Source of the DNA: Acipenser ruthenus | Taxonomy: Eukaryota > Chordata > Actinopteri > Acipenseriformes > Acipenseridae | Assembly (NCBI RefSeq): GCF_902713425.1 | Contig: NC_081245.1 | Location: 2,903,108 to 2,967,107, forward strand | Direction: 5' to 3' | DNA length: 64,000 nucleotides | Shown here: positions 39,950 through 50,941 of the stretch, piece by piece | Layout of the letters: each line of letters opens with the position of its first letter | How positions within the stretch are numbered: position 1 is the first letter of the stretch | The notes under the pieces: model-generated | Told to the model about the DNA's origin: nothing | What the model saw: only the letters and a program-made list of their open reading frames with translations | Databases searched by the model: none | Position numbers and translations under genes: made by a program

Positions 39950-42327
39950 TGTGTGCAGAGTGGGGGTGGTGCTGTACAGGAATGGGGAGGGGAGCGTGTC
40001 TGTGTGCAATAATGAATACACACCTGAAAACCCTTACAAACCCTCACACAGCCCCTATCAGAATCTCCAGAGCGGGGGGTTTATTGCTATGAGAGCCCCC
40101 AGTGGCAACCCCAGTGCTGAGGGGATTTCTCACACACTGCATTCATATTGCTACTAGCCAGGCATGTGGTAACAGTGATGTGCAAGCTCTGGGTTTCATT
40201 GCATTTCAGGGAGAACTCAAGACTGCGCTGAAGCCCTTGCAGGACAAGCTGGGATCCTTTAATAAAGTTAAAAACGAATGTGATGAAACAGCAAAGCACA
40301 TCAAGGTAAGAGAACTAGATTAGTGATTGAAACAATACACAACATACATTTTCACTGGACACCCTAACTAACTCTAAAGTGATCCTTTTCTTGTATAGAA
40401 ACAAGCCCAGCAAACAGAGAGGCAGATAAAGGAGGAGTTTGAGAAACTTCACCAGTTTCTACGAGATGAAGAAAAGGCCAGGATAGCTGCACTGAGGAGG
40501 GAAGAGGAACAAAAGGGAAGAATCATGAAAGAGAAGATTGAAAAACTTACAAGAGAAATCTCATCCCTTTCAGACACAATCAGAGTGATAGAAGAGGAGA
40601 TGAAAGCTGAAGACATCATCTTCCTGCAGGTAGTGATTGTTTAACTGTGTGTGACATGTTCTTATTGTGAATGCACACTCACTACTACACTATGAATGGG
40701 ACTTTACAAGCATTTATGTTAGTACACATTTGAACAGTGCTGTTGTTTTCTATCAAAGTGGTATTTGTGTTTTAATAATGTCTCAATTCATGTCCTTGTT
40801 TGTTTCAGAAGTACAAAGACACACAGAGAAGGTATGTAAGATGTGGCCTGTCTTCCTCTCTTGTATTGTATTGAATGCAAACACAGAGCAGCACTAACTC
40901 CTGAATATGATTGCAGAGCCGAGTGCACACTGCAGGATCCACAGTGTGTTTCAGGAGCGCTGATAGATGTAGCCGAGCACCTGGGCTCTCTGAAGTACAA
41001 AGTGTGGGAGAAGATGCTGGGGATTGTTCAATACAGTGAGTCCTGTGGGGAGCATCACAAAGGAGAGAGGGGGGTGCATATAACCACAATCCACAATGTG
41101 TGTAAGCAGCAAGATACAGCTCTCTACAATCAATAATAATACACAATGAAATGTACACACCTGTAGCAAATACAGTTGTATCCATCAGAGAGATCATCTC
41201 TCAGTTCAATATTAAACACTGTGAGCTGCTCATAGTATTGAGGTGAGCTGGAAGAGCATTCCAAGAGAGCAAAAGGCTTTCTGATCCCATGCTGGTCTGC
41301 ATTGAAACTCCTTGTAAAGAAACCACTGCAGTAGAACACAGACTTCTCTGAGTTCAGCCCATTGTCTTGGAATGCTCCCAGAGCTCTAAGAATGTTTAGT
41401 GCTGAGCAGTGTCACAGTGTTCTATTCTAGAGCTCTGTAATAGAACTCTGTGAGCAGCTAAATTTCTCACTGACCAGAGTTCCGGAGCCAGAGTTCTATT
41501 CAAAACATCCAGCCAGGCATCAGTTCAGCATTTTTATACTGTACACCCTCTCAGCCAATCAGGGCTGGGTTTACACACGCTGTGACTGGATCTGATTTAA
41601 ACAGGTTCAGACGCTGTTCCTTTGATAATTTTAAGGGGTTTTCTGTTTTTGAAAGTTACGTTTGATATTGAATAATAATATTTGAGATGGTGTATTATGA
41701 AGAAATATACAATTCTTAAGATGTGATTTATTAAAATGCTTGCAGGTAGATGTTCTCATTTCTAAACCTGTCTTTCATTTCCTTTCAGCTCCAGTGAGTC
41801 TGGATCCCAACACAGCACACCCTGCTCTGATACTGTCTGAGGATCTAACAAGTGTGAGTCTCAACAAGGAGAGACAGCAGATTTCTCACAACCTAGAGCG
41901 GTTTGATCACTCTGCTTGTGTGCTGGGCTCTCAGGGATTCACTTCAGGGAGACACTGCTGGGACGTGGAACTGGGGAGCAATAGTTATTGGTTTCTGGGT
42001 GTGACTAAAGAGTCCAGCCAGAGGAAAGGGAAATTCACTCTGAGCCCAGGAACAGGATACTGGGTTATAGCCCTGTTGGATGGGGATCAGTACTGGGCAG
42101 GGACCTCACCACAGACACGACTCACTGTGGAGAAGAAACCCCAGAAGATCAGAGTTCAGCTGGACTGTGACGGGGGGGAGGTGGCATTCTTTGACTCCAG
42201 TGATATGAGAAAACCTCTCTACACTTTTAAACACAGATTTACTGAGAGAATGTTTCCATATTTCTCTCTTGGCTCTTCTGCCCCCTTCAGAGTGTGCCCT
42301 GTGAAGACAGTTATAAAAGTGGACTAG
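39333..42327 (+). CDS. TRIM gene 5: RING / B-box 2 / coiled coil / PRY-SPRY protein, intact
   Basis: Predicted E3 ubiquitin ligase of 469 residues in six exons: 39333-39734, 40210-40305, 40399-40629, 40809-40831, 40917-41035 and 41789-42327. All GT-AG junctions keep phase. The RING has all eight ligands, including the Cys lost in genes 3 and 4; B-box 2 is complete. The coiled coil (exons 2-3) is almost identical to the other copies, while the PRY-SPRY is the most different of the set ([20 protein letters not shown] region, [25 protein letters not shown]). Intron 5 has a different 190-base stretch, and the 3' flank is unrelated to those of genes 2-4, so this is likely the earliest branch of the cluster. 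The 5' UTR part of exon 1 is 39262-39332. The frame runs on into intron 1 and through a GA tract, which I do not regard as coding. Confidence 0.9.
39877..39947 (+). repeat. (GA)n microsatellite in intron 1 of TRIM gene 5
   Basis: About 70 bases of GA at the same intron position as in the other copies. Confidence 0.97.
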
Positions 42328-42736
42328 CCCAATTTGTGACCCTCATTTAGCATTTGCCTTTTTGAGCCTTTCTACACATGTGCAAAACTTAGACCTTCAA
42401 GGCAAGGCTCTCTGTGGAGATTCATTTAAAACTACAGGACGCCAATTGTATTTTTATTTTTTTTTAGAAAACTGCAAACAGTAATTTTAGTTTAAATGTG
42501 TTGTCATCTTAATTATCGAAGTGTATTGCACAGTATTTCTTTGTTTAAAAAGGTGACATTGTAATGTATATTCATGTTTATTTTTTATGATAAATACATT
42601 TTAATTTCAGGAGTTTTCTCGCTGTATTTTATTTTATTTTAATATAAATATTTTAAAAACATTTTGTTGGTATATTTCTTGTCTATGCATAAACGCTGAG
42701 ACTGTGTTTCTGTATTTTTTGATAGACAAATGAAGT

Positions 42737-42742
42737 AATAAA
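42737..42742 (+). terminator. Candidate poly(A) signal of TRIM gene 5
   Basis: AATAAA about 410 bases after the stop in an AT-rich 3' UTR that the other TRIM copies do not share. Confidence 0.45.
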
Positions 42743-42854
42743 TATTGATTATCGAGTGAACCTGTATCGGGACTGACATCTACATTTACATCCAGTTGTC
42801 CTGAATTACTTTGTTGCTGTGTCGCGCCGGTGCTCAGTGCTGTTATCAGCAGAA

Positions 42855-43025
42855 GCGAAGGGGCTTTCAGCAGGAGTATAAGGGTGCGTGGTGAGGAGGG
42901 CGGGGGGTGTGGTGAGGGGGTTGGGGGAGGGCAGGGGGCGTGGTGAGTGGGAGAGGGGTCAGGGGGCGTGATGAGTGGGGGGCAGGTCGAAGGGGCTTTC
43001 AGCAGGAGTATAGGGGTGCGTGGTG
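42855..43025 (+). repeat. G-rich tract flanked by a direct repeat
   Basis: Many GGG and GGGG runs (for example GGCGGGGGGTGTGGTGAGGG) lie between two copies of AAGGGGCTTTCAGCAGGAGT, at about 42,858 and 42,990. The tract could form G-quadruplexes on the plus strand. Confidence 0.7.
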
Positions 43026-43272
43026 AGGGGTCACAAATGGAGATTAGATAAAGGGGCATTCAGAACAGAAAATAGGAGGCACTTTTTTACACAGAGAATT
43101 GTGAGGGTCTGGAACCAACTCCCCAGTAATGTTGTTGAAGCTGACACCCTGGGATCCTTCAAGAAGCTGCTTGATGTGATTCTGGGATCAATAAGCTACT
43201 AACAACCAAACGAGCAAGGTGAGCTGAATGGGGCCTCCTCTCGTTTGTAATCTTTCTTATGTTCTTATGATT
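43026..43272 (+). mobile_element. LINE fragment, end of ORF2 and 3' UTR (CR1/L2-like)
   Basis: A 60-residue frame ending at 43,202 resembles the extreme C-terminus of CR1/L2-type reverse transcriptase proteins: RLDKGAFRTENRRHFFTQR, then VRVWNQLPSNVVEADT and FKKLLD. The 3' UTR continues through GGCCTCCTCTCGTTTGTAAT to TTATGTTCTTATG. It is 5'-truncated. The fragment at 4,013-4,085 is from the same family. Confidence 0.75.
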
Positions 43273-43487
43273 ACACCTTACTGAATATGACTAGAGACGA
43301 TACTCCATGAATGATGTATATATTTAAACTAATTATTATTATAATTATTATTATTATTTAAAGCAGAAAAAAGCAACAACAATAGGCAGACTGACGTGTC
43401 TTTATGGAGCGTATAGGATCATACATCATGCTTGAGCTATAATTATACTTTAACGGCTGTGTATCAAATAATTTATAACACAATTTT

Positions 43488-43986
43488 AAAAAAGCACAGA
43501 GAGGTCTGGTAAAGCATAGGGAAGCATTGTAAAGCACAGAGAGGTCTGGTAAAGCATAGGGAAGCATTGTAAAGCACAGAGAGGTCTGGTAAAGCATAGA
43601 GAAGCATTGTAAAGCACAGAGAGGTCTGGTAAAGCATAGGGAAGCATTGTAAAGCACAGAGAGGAGTGGTAAAGCATAGGGCAGCATTGTAAAGCACAGA
43701 GAGGTCTGGTAAAGCACAGGGAAGCATTGTAAAGCACAGAGAGGTGTGGTAAAGCATAGGGAAGCATTGTAAAGCATAGAGAGATGTGGTAAAGCATAGG
43801 GAAGCATTGTAAAGCACAGAGAGGTCTGGTAAAGCATAGGGAAGCATTGTAAAGCACAGAGAGGTCAGGTAAAGCATAGGGAATGCATTGTAAAGCACAG
43901 AGAGGTCTGGTAATGCACAGGGAAGCATTGTAAAGCACAGAGAGGTGTGGTAAAGCACAGGGAAGCATTGTAAAGCACAGAGAGGT
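43488..43986. repeat. 40-bp minisatellite, locus B, about 12 copies
   Basis: Same 40-bp unit as at 2,707-3,017 and 44,516-44,935, with CACAGAGAGGTCTGGTAAAG as one half. It ends 85 bases before the splice acceptor of the membrane-protein gene. Confidence 0.95.
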
Positions 43987-44155
43987 GTCTGTGATCTGGG
44001 AGCAGGAGTCTGTCTGTTTTCACTTGTTCCTCCCCTGGTTCCTTCTTTCTTCATCCTTTCTTTCACACAGTTAGATACAAGCTGCTCTTTATCTGAAGAC
44101 ACAATTCGGTCTGGATCTTCACACTGGCTTGGTTTCTCATCCACATTTCAAAACA

Positions 44156-45606
44156 ATGATCAAAGTGGCTTCTCTCCCATTGGCTGCCTGTCTCCTCGTG
44201 ACCTTTCACCCTGCGGTTGTGACCTTACCATACAGCCAACTACAGGCAGGCAACCTCACAGACACGCCCACCGGCTTGTATCCTGCGCCTTCATTGGTCG
44301 ATACCACAAGCCCCACCCCCCCAGGACTGGATTCCGTCAAGATCCTGACCTCAGGCCCCACCCATCTACTTCCTGTGAGTCTGACAGACACAGGAAGTGA
44401 GGTAGAAGAATATAAAACAGAGAACACTGAAATGAAAGAACAGGAGAAATCTGAAGGCAAGTTAACCTTATAAAAAAAATTAAACAGGGTGAACAAACTC
44501 ACAGTGTAATAAAGCATAAAGCATGGCAAAGCATAGGGAAGCATTGTAAAGCACAGAGAGGTCTGGTAAAGCATAGGGAAGCATTGTAAAGCACAGAGAG
44601 GTCTGGTAAAGCATAGGGAAGCATTGTAAAGCACAGAGAGGTCTGGTAAAGCATAGGGAAGCATTGTAAAGCACAAAGAGGTCTGGTAAAGCATAGGGAA
44701 GCATTGTAAAGCACAAAGAGGTCTGGTAAAGCATAGGGAAGCATTTTAAAGCACAGAGTACTCTGGTAAAGCATAGGAAAGCATTGTAAAGCACAGAGAG
44801 GTCTGGTAAAGCATAGGGAAGCATTGTAAAGCACAGAGAGGTCTGGTAAAGCATAGGGAAGCATTGTAAAGCACAGAGAGGTCAGGTAAAGCATAGGGAA
44901 GCATTGTAAAGCACAGAGAGGTGTGGTAACGCATATTAAAGACAGGGTAAACTAACCCTTATAAAGGGTCTCATAGTAAAGCACAGCACAGTGCAGTGTG
45001 GTAATTGGTCTCTTGTCTCTCCTGGATCAGACGGGAGTCTTCGCTCTTCCAATGGGAGTCCAGTGCTGGTGTTCCTAGCAGCGGCAGTGGGAATTGGGAC
45101 TGTACTGGGAATCATCTACTGTGTTTACAGCAGGGTTACTGGGAGAGACCCATACTCACACCGCCAACTCAGTGAAGGGACAGGTGAGACACACACACAC
45201 ACTAACCTGCCCTCTCTCCTCTCCATCCTCTAACCCTAACCCATACTCACACCGCCAACTCACTGAAGAGACAGGTGAGACACACACACACTAACCTGCC
45301 CTCTCTCCTCTCCACTCTAGAGACAGGTGACACACCTACGCACACACACACATATACACACACAAACATTAACCTGCCCTCTCTCCTCCCCTCTCTCTAT
45401 CTTCAGACTCCTCCCTCTACTTCTCTGGCAGTCGGTTGGTTTTGACGCCTCTCCATCAGTACTATGGCTCCTCCTCCCAGCCCTCCACAATTCCAGTACT
45501 TGAATCCGAGCCCCCAGTGCTCCCAGTCTCCGCACAGAGACTCAGGGCATCCACAGACCAGATAGAGATCATCTCCGCTTCGGATCTGCAGCGGAACTTC
45601 ATCTAA
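44156..45606 (+). CDS. Small type I single-pass membrane protein, three coding exons, family unknown
   Basis: Exons 44156-44456, 45031-45183 and 45407-45606 join in phase to give 217 residues. The start exon opens after a polypyrimidine tract and CACACAG acceptor at 44,070; the ATG at 44,156 is preceded by AAC A. The N-terminus (MIKVASLPLAACLLVTF) is a good signal peptide. Residues 25-100 are Ser/Thr/Pro-rich with a GNLTDT glycosylation sequon and an acidic Glu/Lys end, mucin-stalk-like. Residues 112-133 (VLVFLAAAVGIGTVLGIIYC region) form one membrane span. The cytoplasmic tail of about 84 residues has Tyr motifs (SSLYF, HQYYGSS) and ends ISASDLQRNFI. The first intron uses a GC donor (GAAG/GCAAGT); the second is GT-AG. 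I do not recognise the family. A cell-surface receptor or adhesion molecule is possible but unproven. Further 5' exons may exist. Confidence 0.7.
44516..44935. repeat. 40-bp minisatellite, locus C, about 10 copies, intronic
   Basis: Same family as loci A and B, sitting in intron 1 (44,457-45,030) of the membrane-protein gene. Flanks of loci A and C are also alike (AAACAGGGT..AAACTCAC.. next to the array), so more than the repeat itself was copied. Confidence 0.95.
45151..45400 (+). repeat. Tandem duplication of the exon 2 / intron 2 boundary
   Basis: The last 33 bases of exon 2 plus about 58 bases of intron 2 (45,151-45,241) are repeated at 45,242-45,320, with the CATACTCACACCGCCAACTC core and another ACAG/GTGAGA donor. 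A third, shorter copy starts at 45,321. The duplicated donor would add 91 bases and shift the frame. Confidence 0.8.
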
Positions 45607-45636
45607 AAACAAACCTTTCGACTGGAAATGGATCAG

Positions 45637-48600
45637 AATACCTGAGAGATACAGAAACATCGAATCCTTTATAAACCTGTCTGTGTGAGACTCTCAGAGA
45701 TACAGAAACATTGAATCCTTTATAAACCTGTGTGTGTGAGACTCTCAGAGATACAGAAACATCGAATCCTTTATAAACCTGTGTGTGTGAGACTCTCAGA
45801 GATAGAGAAACATTGAATCCTTTATAAACCTGTGTGTGTGAGACTCTCAGAGATACAGAAACATCGAATCCTTTATAAACCTGTGTGTGAGACTCTCAGA
45901 GATACAGAAACATTGAATCCTTTATAAACCTGTGTGTGCGAGACTCTCAGAGATACAGAAACATTGAATCCTTTATAAACCTGTGTGTGTGAGACTCTCA
46001 GAGATACAGAAACATCGAATCCTTTATAAACCTATCTGTGTGAGACTCTCAGAGATACAGAAACATCGAATCCTTTATAAACCTGTGTGTGAGACTCTCA
46101 GAGATACAGAAACATTGTATCCTTTATAAACCTGTGTGTGTGAGACTCTCAGAGATACAGAAACATTGAATCCTGTATAAACCTGTCTGTGTGAGACTCT
46201 CAGAGATACAGAAACATTGAATCCTTTATAAACCTGTCTGTGTGAGACTCTCAGAGATACAGAAACATCGAATCCTTTATAAACCTGTCTGTCTGTGTGA
46301 GACTCTCAGAGATACAGAAACATCGAATCCTTTATAAACCTGTCTGTGTGAGACTCTCAGAGATACAGAAACATCGAATCCTTTATAAACCTGTGTGTGT
46401 GAGACTCTCAGAGATACAGAAACATTGAATCCTTTATAAACCTGTCTGTGTGAGACTCTCAGAGATACAGAAACATTGAATCCTTTATAAACCTGTCTGT
46501 CTGTGTGAGACTCTCAGAGATACAGAAACATCGAATCCTTTATAAGCCTGTGTGTGTGAGACTCTCAGAGATACAGAAACATCGAATCCTTTATAAACCT
46601 GTCTGTCTGTGTGAGACTCTCAGAGATACAGAAACATTGAATCCTTTATAAACCTGTCTGTCTGTGTGAGACTCTCAGAGATACAGAAACATCAAATCCT
46701 TTATAAACCTGTCTGTGTGAGACTCTCAGAGATACAGAAACATTGAATCCTTTATAAACCTGTCTGTGTGAGACTCTCAGAGATACAGAAACATCGAATC
46801 CTTTATAAACCTGTCTGTCTGTGTGAGACTCTCAGAGATACAGAAACATCGAATCCTTTATAAACCTGTCTGTGTGAGACTCTCAGAGATACAGAAACAT
46901 CGAATCCTTTATAAACCTGTGTGTGTGAGACTCTCAGAGATACAGAAACATTGAATCCTTTATAAACCTGTCTGTGTGAGACTCTCAGAGATACAGAAAC
47001 ATTGAATCCTTTATAAACCTGTCTGTGTGAGACTCTCAGAGATACAGAAACATCGAATCCTTTATAAACCTGTCTGTCTGTATGAGACTCTCAGAGATAC
47101 AGAAACATTGAATCCTTTATAAACCTGTCTGTCTGTGTGAGACTCTCAGAGATACAGAAACATCGAATCCTTTATAAGCCTGTGTGTGTGAGACTCTCAG
47201 AGATACAGAAACATTGAATCCTTTATAAACCTGTCTGTCTGTGTGAGACTCTCAGAGATACAGAAACATTGAATCCTTTATAAACCTGTCTGTCTGTGTG
47301 AGACTCTCAGAGATACAGAAACATCGAATCCTTTATAAGCCTGTGTGTGTGAGACTCTCAGGGATACAGAAACATTGTATCCTTTATAAACCTGTCTGTC
47401 TGTGTGAGACTCTCAGAGATACAGAAACATTGAATCCTTTATAAACCTGTGTGTGTGAGACTCTCAGAGATACAGAAACATCAAATCCTTTATAAACCTG
47501 TCTGTGTGCGAGACTCTCAGAGATACAGAAACATTGCCATCCTTTATAAACCTGTCTGTCTGTGTGAGACTCTCAGGGATACAGAAACATTGTATCCTTT
47601 ATAAACCTGTCTGTCTGTGTGAGACTCTCAGAGATACAGAAACATCGAATCCTTTATTAACCTGTCTGTCTGTGTGAGACTCTCAGAGATACAGAAACAT
47701 CGAATCCTTTATAAACCTGTCTGTGTGAGACTCTCAGAGATACAGAAACATTGAATCCTTTATAAACCTATCTGTGTGAGACTCTCAGAGATACAGAAAC
47801 ATCGAATCCTTTATAAACCTGTCTCTGTGAGACTCTCAGAGATACAGAAACATCGAATCCTTTATAAACCTGTGTGTGTGAGAATCTCAGAGATACAGAA
47901 ACATTGTACCCTTTATAAACCTGTGTGTGAGACTCTCAGAGATACAGAAACATTGTATCCTTTATAAACCTGTGTGTGTGAGACTCCCAGAGATACAGAA
48001 ACATTGTATCCTTTATAAACCTGTGTGTGTGAGACTCTCAGAGATACAGAAACATCGAATCCTTTATAAACCTGTGTGTGAGACTCTCAGAGATACAGAA
48101 ACATCGAATCCTTTATAAACCTGTCTGTCTGTGTGAGACTCTCAGAGATACAGAAACATTGAATCCTTTATAAACCTGTGTGTGTGAGACTCTCAGAGAT
48201 ACAGAAACATCGAATCCTTTATAAGCCTGTGTGTGTGAGACTCTCAGAGATACAGAAACATTGAATCCTTTATAAACTTGTCTGTCTGTGTGAGACTCTC
48301 AGAGATACAGAAACATTGAATCCTTTATAAACCTGTCTGTCTGTGTGAGACTCTCAGAGATACAGAAACATCGAATCCTTTATAAGCCTGTGTGTGTGAG
48401 ACTCTCAGAGATACAGAAACATCGAATCCTTTATAAACCTGTCTGTCTGTGTGAGACTCTCAGAGATACAGAAACATTGAATGCTTTATAAGCCTGTCTG
48501 TCTGTGTGAGACTCTCAGAGATACAGAAACATCAAATCCTTTATAAACCTGTCTGTGTGAGACTCTCAGAGATACAGAAACATTGAATCCTTTATAAACC

Positions 48601-50307
48601 TGTCTGTGTGAGACTCTCAGAGATACAGAAACATCGAATCCTTTATAAACCTGTCTGTCTGTGTGAGACTCTCAGAGATACAGAAACATCGAATCCTTTA
48701 TAAACCTGTCTGTGTGAGACTCTCAGAGATACAGAAACATCGAATCCTTTATAAACCTGTCTGTGTGAGACTCTCAGAGATACAGAAACATCGAATCCTT
48801 TATAAACCTGTGTGTGAGACTCTCAGAGATACAGAAACATTGTATCCTTTATAAACCTGTGTGTGTGAGACTCTCAGAGATACAGAAACATTGAATCCTT
48901 TATAAACCTGTCTGTCTGTGTGAGACTCTCAGAGATACAGAAACATCGAATCTTTTATAAGCCTGTGTGTGTGAGACTCTCAGAGATACAGAAACATTGT
49001 ATCCTTTATAAACCTGTGTGTGTGTGAAACTCTCAGAGATACAGAAACATCGAATCCTTTATAAACCTGTCTGTCTGTGTGAGACTCTCAGAGATACAGA
49101 AACATTGTATCCTTTATAAACCTGTGTGTGTGAGACTCTCAGAGATACAGAAACATCGAATCCTTTATAAACCTGTGTGGGAGACTCTCAGAGATACAGA
49201 AACATTGTATCCTTTATAAACCTGTGTGTGTGAGAGACTCTCAGAGATACAGAAACATTGAATCCTTTATAAACCTGTCTGTCTGTGTGAGACTCTCAGC
49301 GATACAGAAACATTGAATCCTTTATAACCCTGTGTGTGTGAGACTCTCAGAGATACAGAAACATCGAATCCTTTATAAACCTGTCTGTGTGCGACTCTCA
49401 GAGATACAGAAACATTGAATCCTTTATAAACCTGTGTGTGCGAGACTCTCAGAGATACTGAAACATTGTATCCTTTATAAACCTGTCTGTCTGTGTGAGA
49501 CTCTCAGAGATACAGAAACATTGAATCCTTTATAAACCTGTGTGTGAGACTCTCAGAGATACAGAAACATTGTATCCTTTATAAACCTGTGTGTGTGAGA
49601 CTCTCAGAGATACAGAAACATTGAATCCTTTATAAACCTGTCTGTCTGTGTGAGACTCTCAGAGATACAGAAACATTGAATCCTTTATAAACCTGTGTGC
49701 GTGAGACTCTCAGAGATACAGAAACATCGAATCCTTTTTAAACCTGTCTGTGTGAGACTCTCAGAGATACAGAAACATTGAATCCTTTATAAACCTGTGT
49801 GTGCGAGACTCTCAGAGATACAGAAACATTGCCATCCTTTATAAACCTGTCTGTCTGTGTGAGACTCTCAGAGATACAGAAACATTGAATCCTTTATAAA
49901 CCTGTCTGTCTGTGTGAGACTCTCAGAGATACAGAAACATCGAATCCTTTATAAGCCTGTGTGTGTGAGACTCTCAGAGATACAGAAACATTGAATCCTT
50001 TATAAACCTGTCTGTCTGTGTGAGACTCTCAGAGATACAGAAACATTGAATCCTTTATAAACCTGTCTGTCTGTGTGAGACTCTCAGAGATACAGAAACA
50101 TCGAATCCTTTATAAGCCTGTGTGTGTGAGACTCTCAGAGATACAGAAACATTGAATCCTTTATAAACCTGTCTGTCTGTGTGAGACTCTCAGAGATACA
50201 GAAACATCGAATCCTTTATAAGCCTGTGTGTGTGAGACTCTCAGAGATACAGAAACATTGAATCCTTTATAAACCTGTCTGTCTGTGTGAGACTCTCAGA
50301 GATACAG
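45637..50307 (+). repeat. 51-55 bp minisatellite, left part, about 90 copies
   Basis: Unit core GAGACTCTCAGAGATACAGA, then AACATYGAATCCTTTATAAA and CCTGT, followed by a variable GTGTG or CTGTCTGTGTG stretch that sets unit length (about 49, 51 or 55). The array begins 31 bases after the stop codon of the membrane-protein gene, so it would lie in its 3' UTR if transcription continues. Variants such as CATCAAATCC recur in fixed company, showing a higher-order arrangement. Confidence 0.96.
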
Positions 50308-50909
50308 TGTCACAAAGACGGCCGGAGTGGGTGGCGTCAGACCAGAAACAGGAACACAAACGACAGAGAGATGGGGTTTTGGTAAAGCTGAGCGCGTGAT
50401 TGCGCTCAGCATTTAATAAACAGAAAATAAAAGGTTTGAACACAATAAAAACATGGGACACGGCACTCGAGCCAAAACAAAAAGACAAACAAAACGTACT
50501 ACACTTAAACAGACAGACGAACAAACACGGTGAGTGAAAACACTTCTAATTTACGTTCTTACTTTGTTTTATTTTCTCCTTCTCTCTCTCCCGTTCTCCA
50601 CTCACCGAACACCAACCACGAGTGACTAAACGTGCATCTATTTATACTGTTTGTGCTGGGATTCAATTACTAATTAATTATTCACTTGAATCCCAGCACG
50701 TGAATTCATTACGTGAAACCCCGTGTTCACATATTATATTTTAAATGCACGTGCGTGATGTGCAATCCCGTGCCTAAATACAAATATACACTTTTTAAAT
50801 ACACGTGAAACACAGACCCGTTTATATCCCGTGTACCAATGACTATACACCAACATTAACACACGCACGCAACATACAAATGCACACAGGGACGGGGCAC
50901 ATTGCCACA
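50308..50909 (-). repeat. 3' LTR (element sense is minus)
   Basis: 602 bases, preceded on the minus strand by a purine tract and followed by the TACAG target copy. Confidence 0.88.
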
Positions 50910-50941
50910 TATACCCCCCCTTGTGCGCAGCACACATGGCC

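Noticed and set aside
39735-40157. 274-residue TRIM frame of gene 5 that runs through intron 1 and the GA tract
   Set aside because: A proper GT donor at 39,735 and the conserved six-exon structure explain the locus better; the extension is low-complexity and not shared.
43358-44894. Several long minus-strand frames with LPYALPDLSVLYNASLCFTR cycles
   Set aside because: A 40-bp repeat without stops reads open in all three frames; same artefact as at 2,600-3,005.
47776-48854. Short frames reading RLSEIQKHRILYKPVCV repeats
   Set aside because: By-product of the 51-bp unit, whose length is a multiple of three; units with other lengths break the frame repeatedly.
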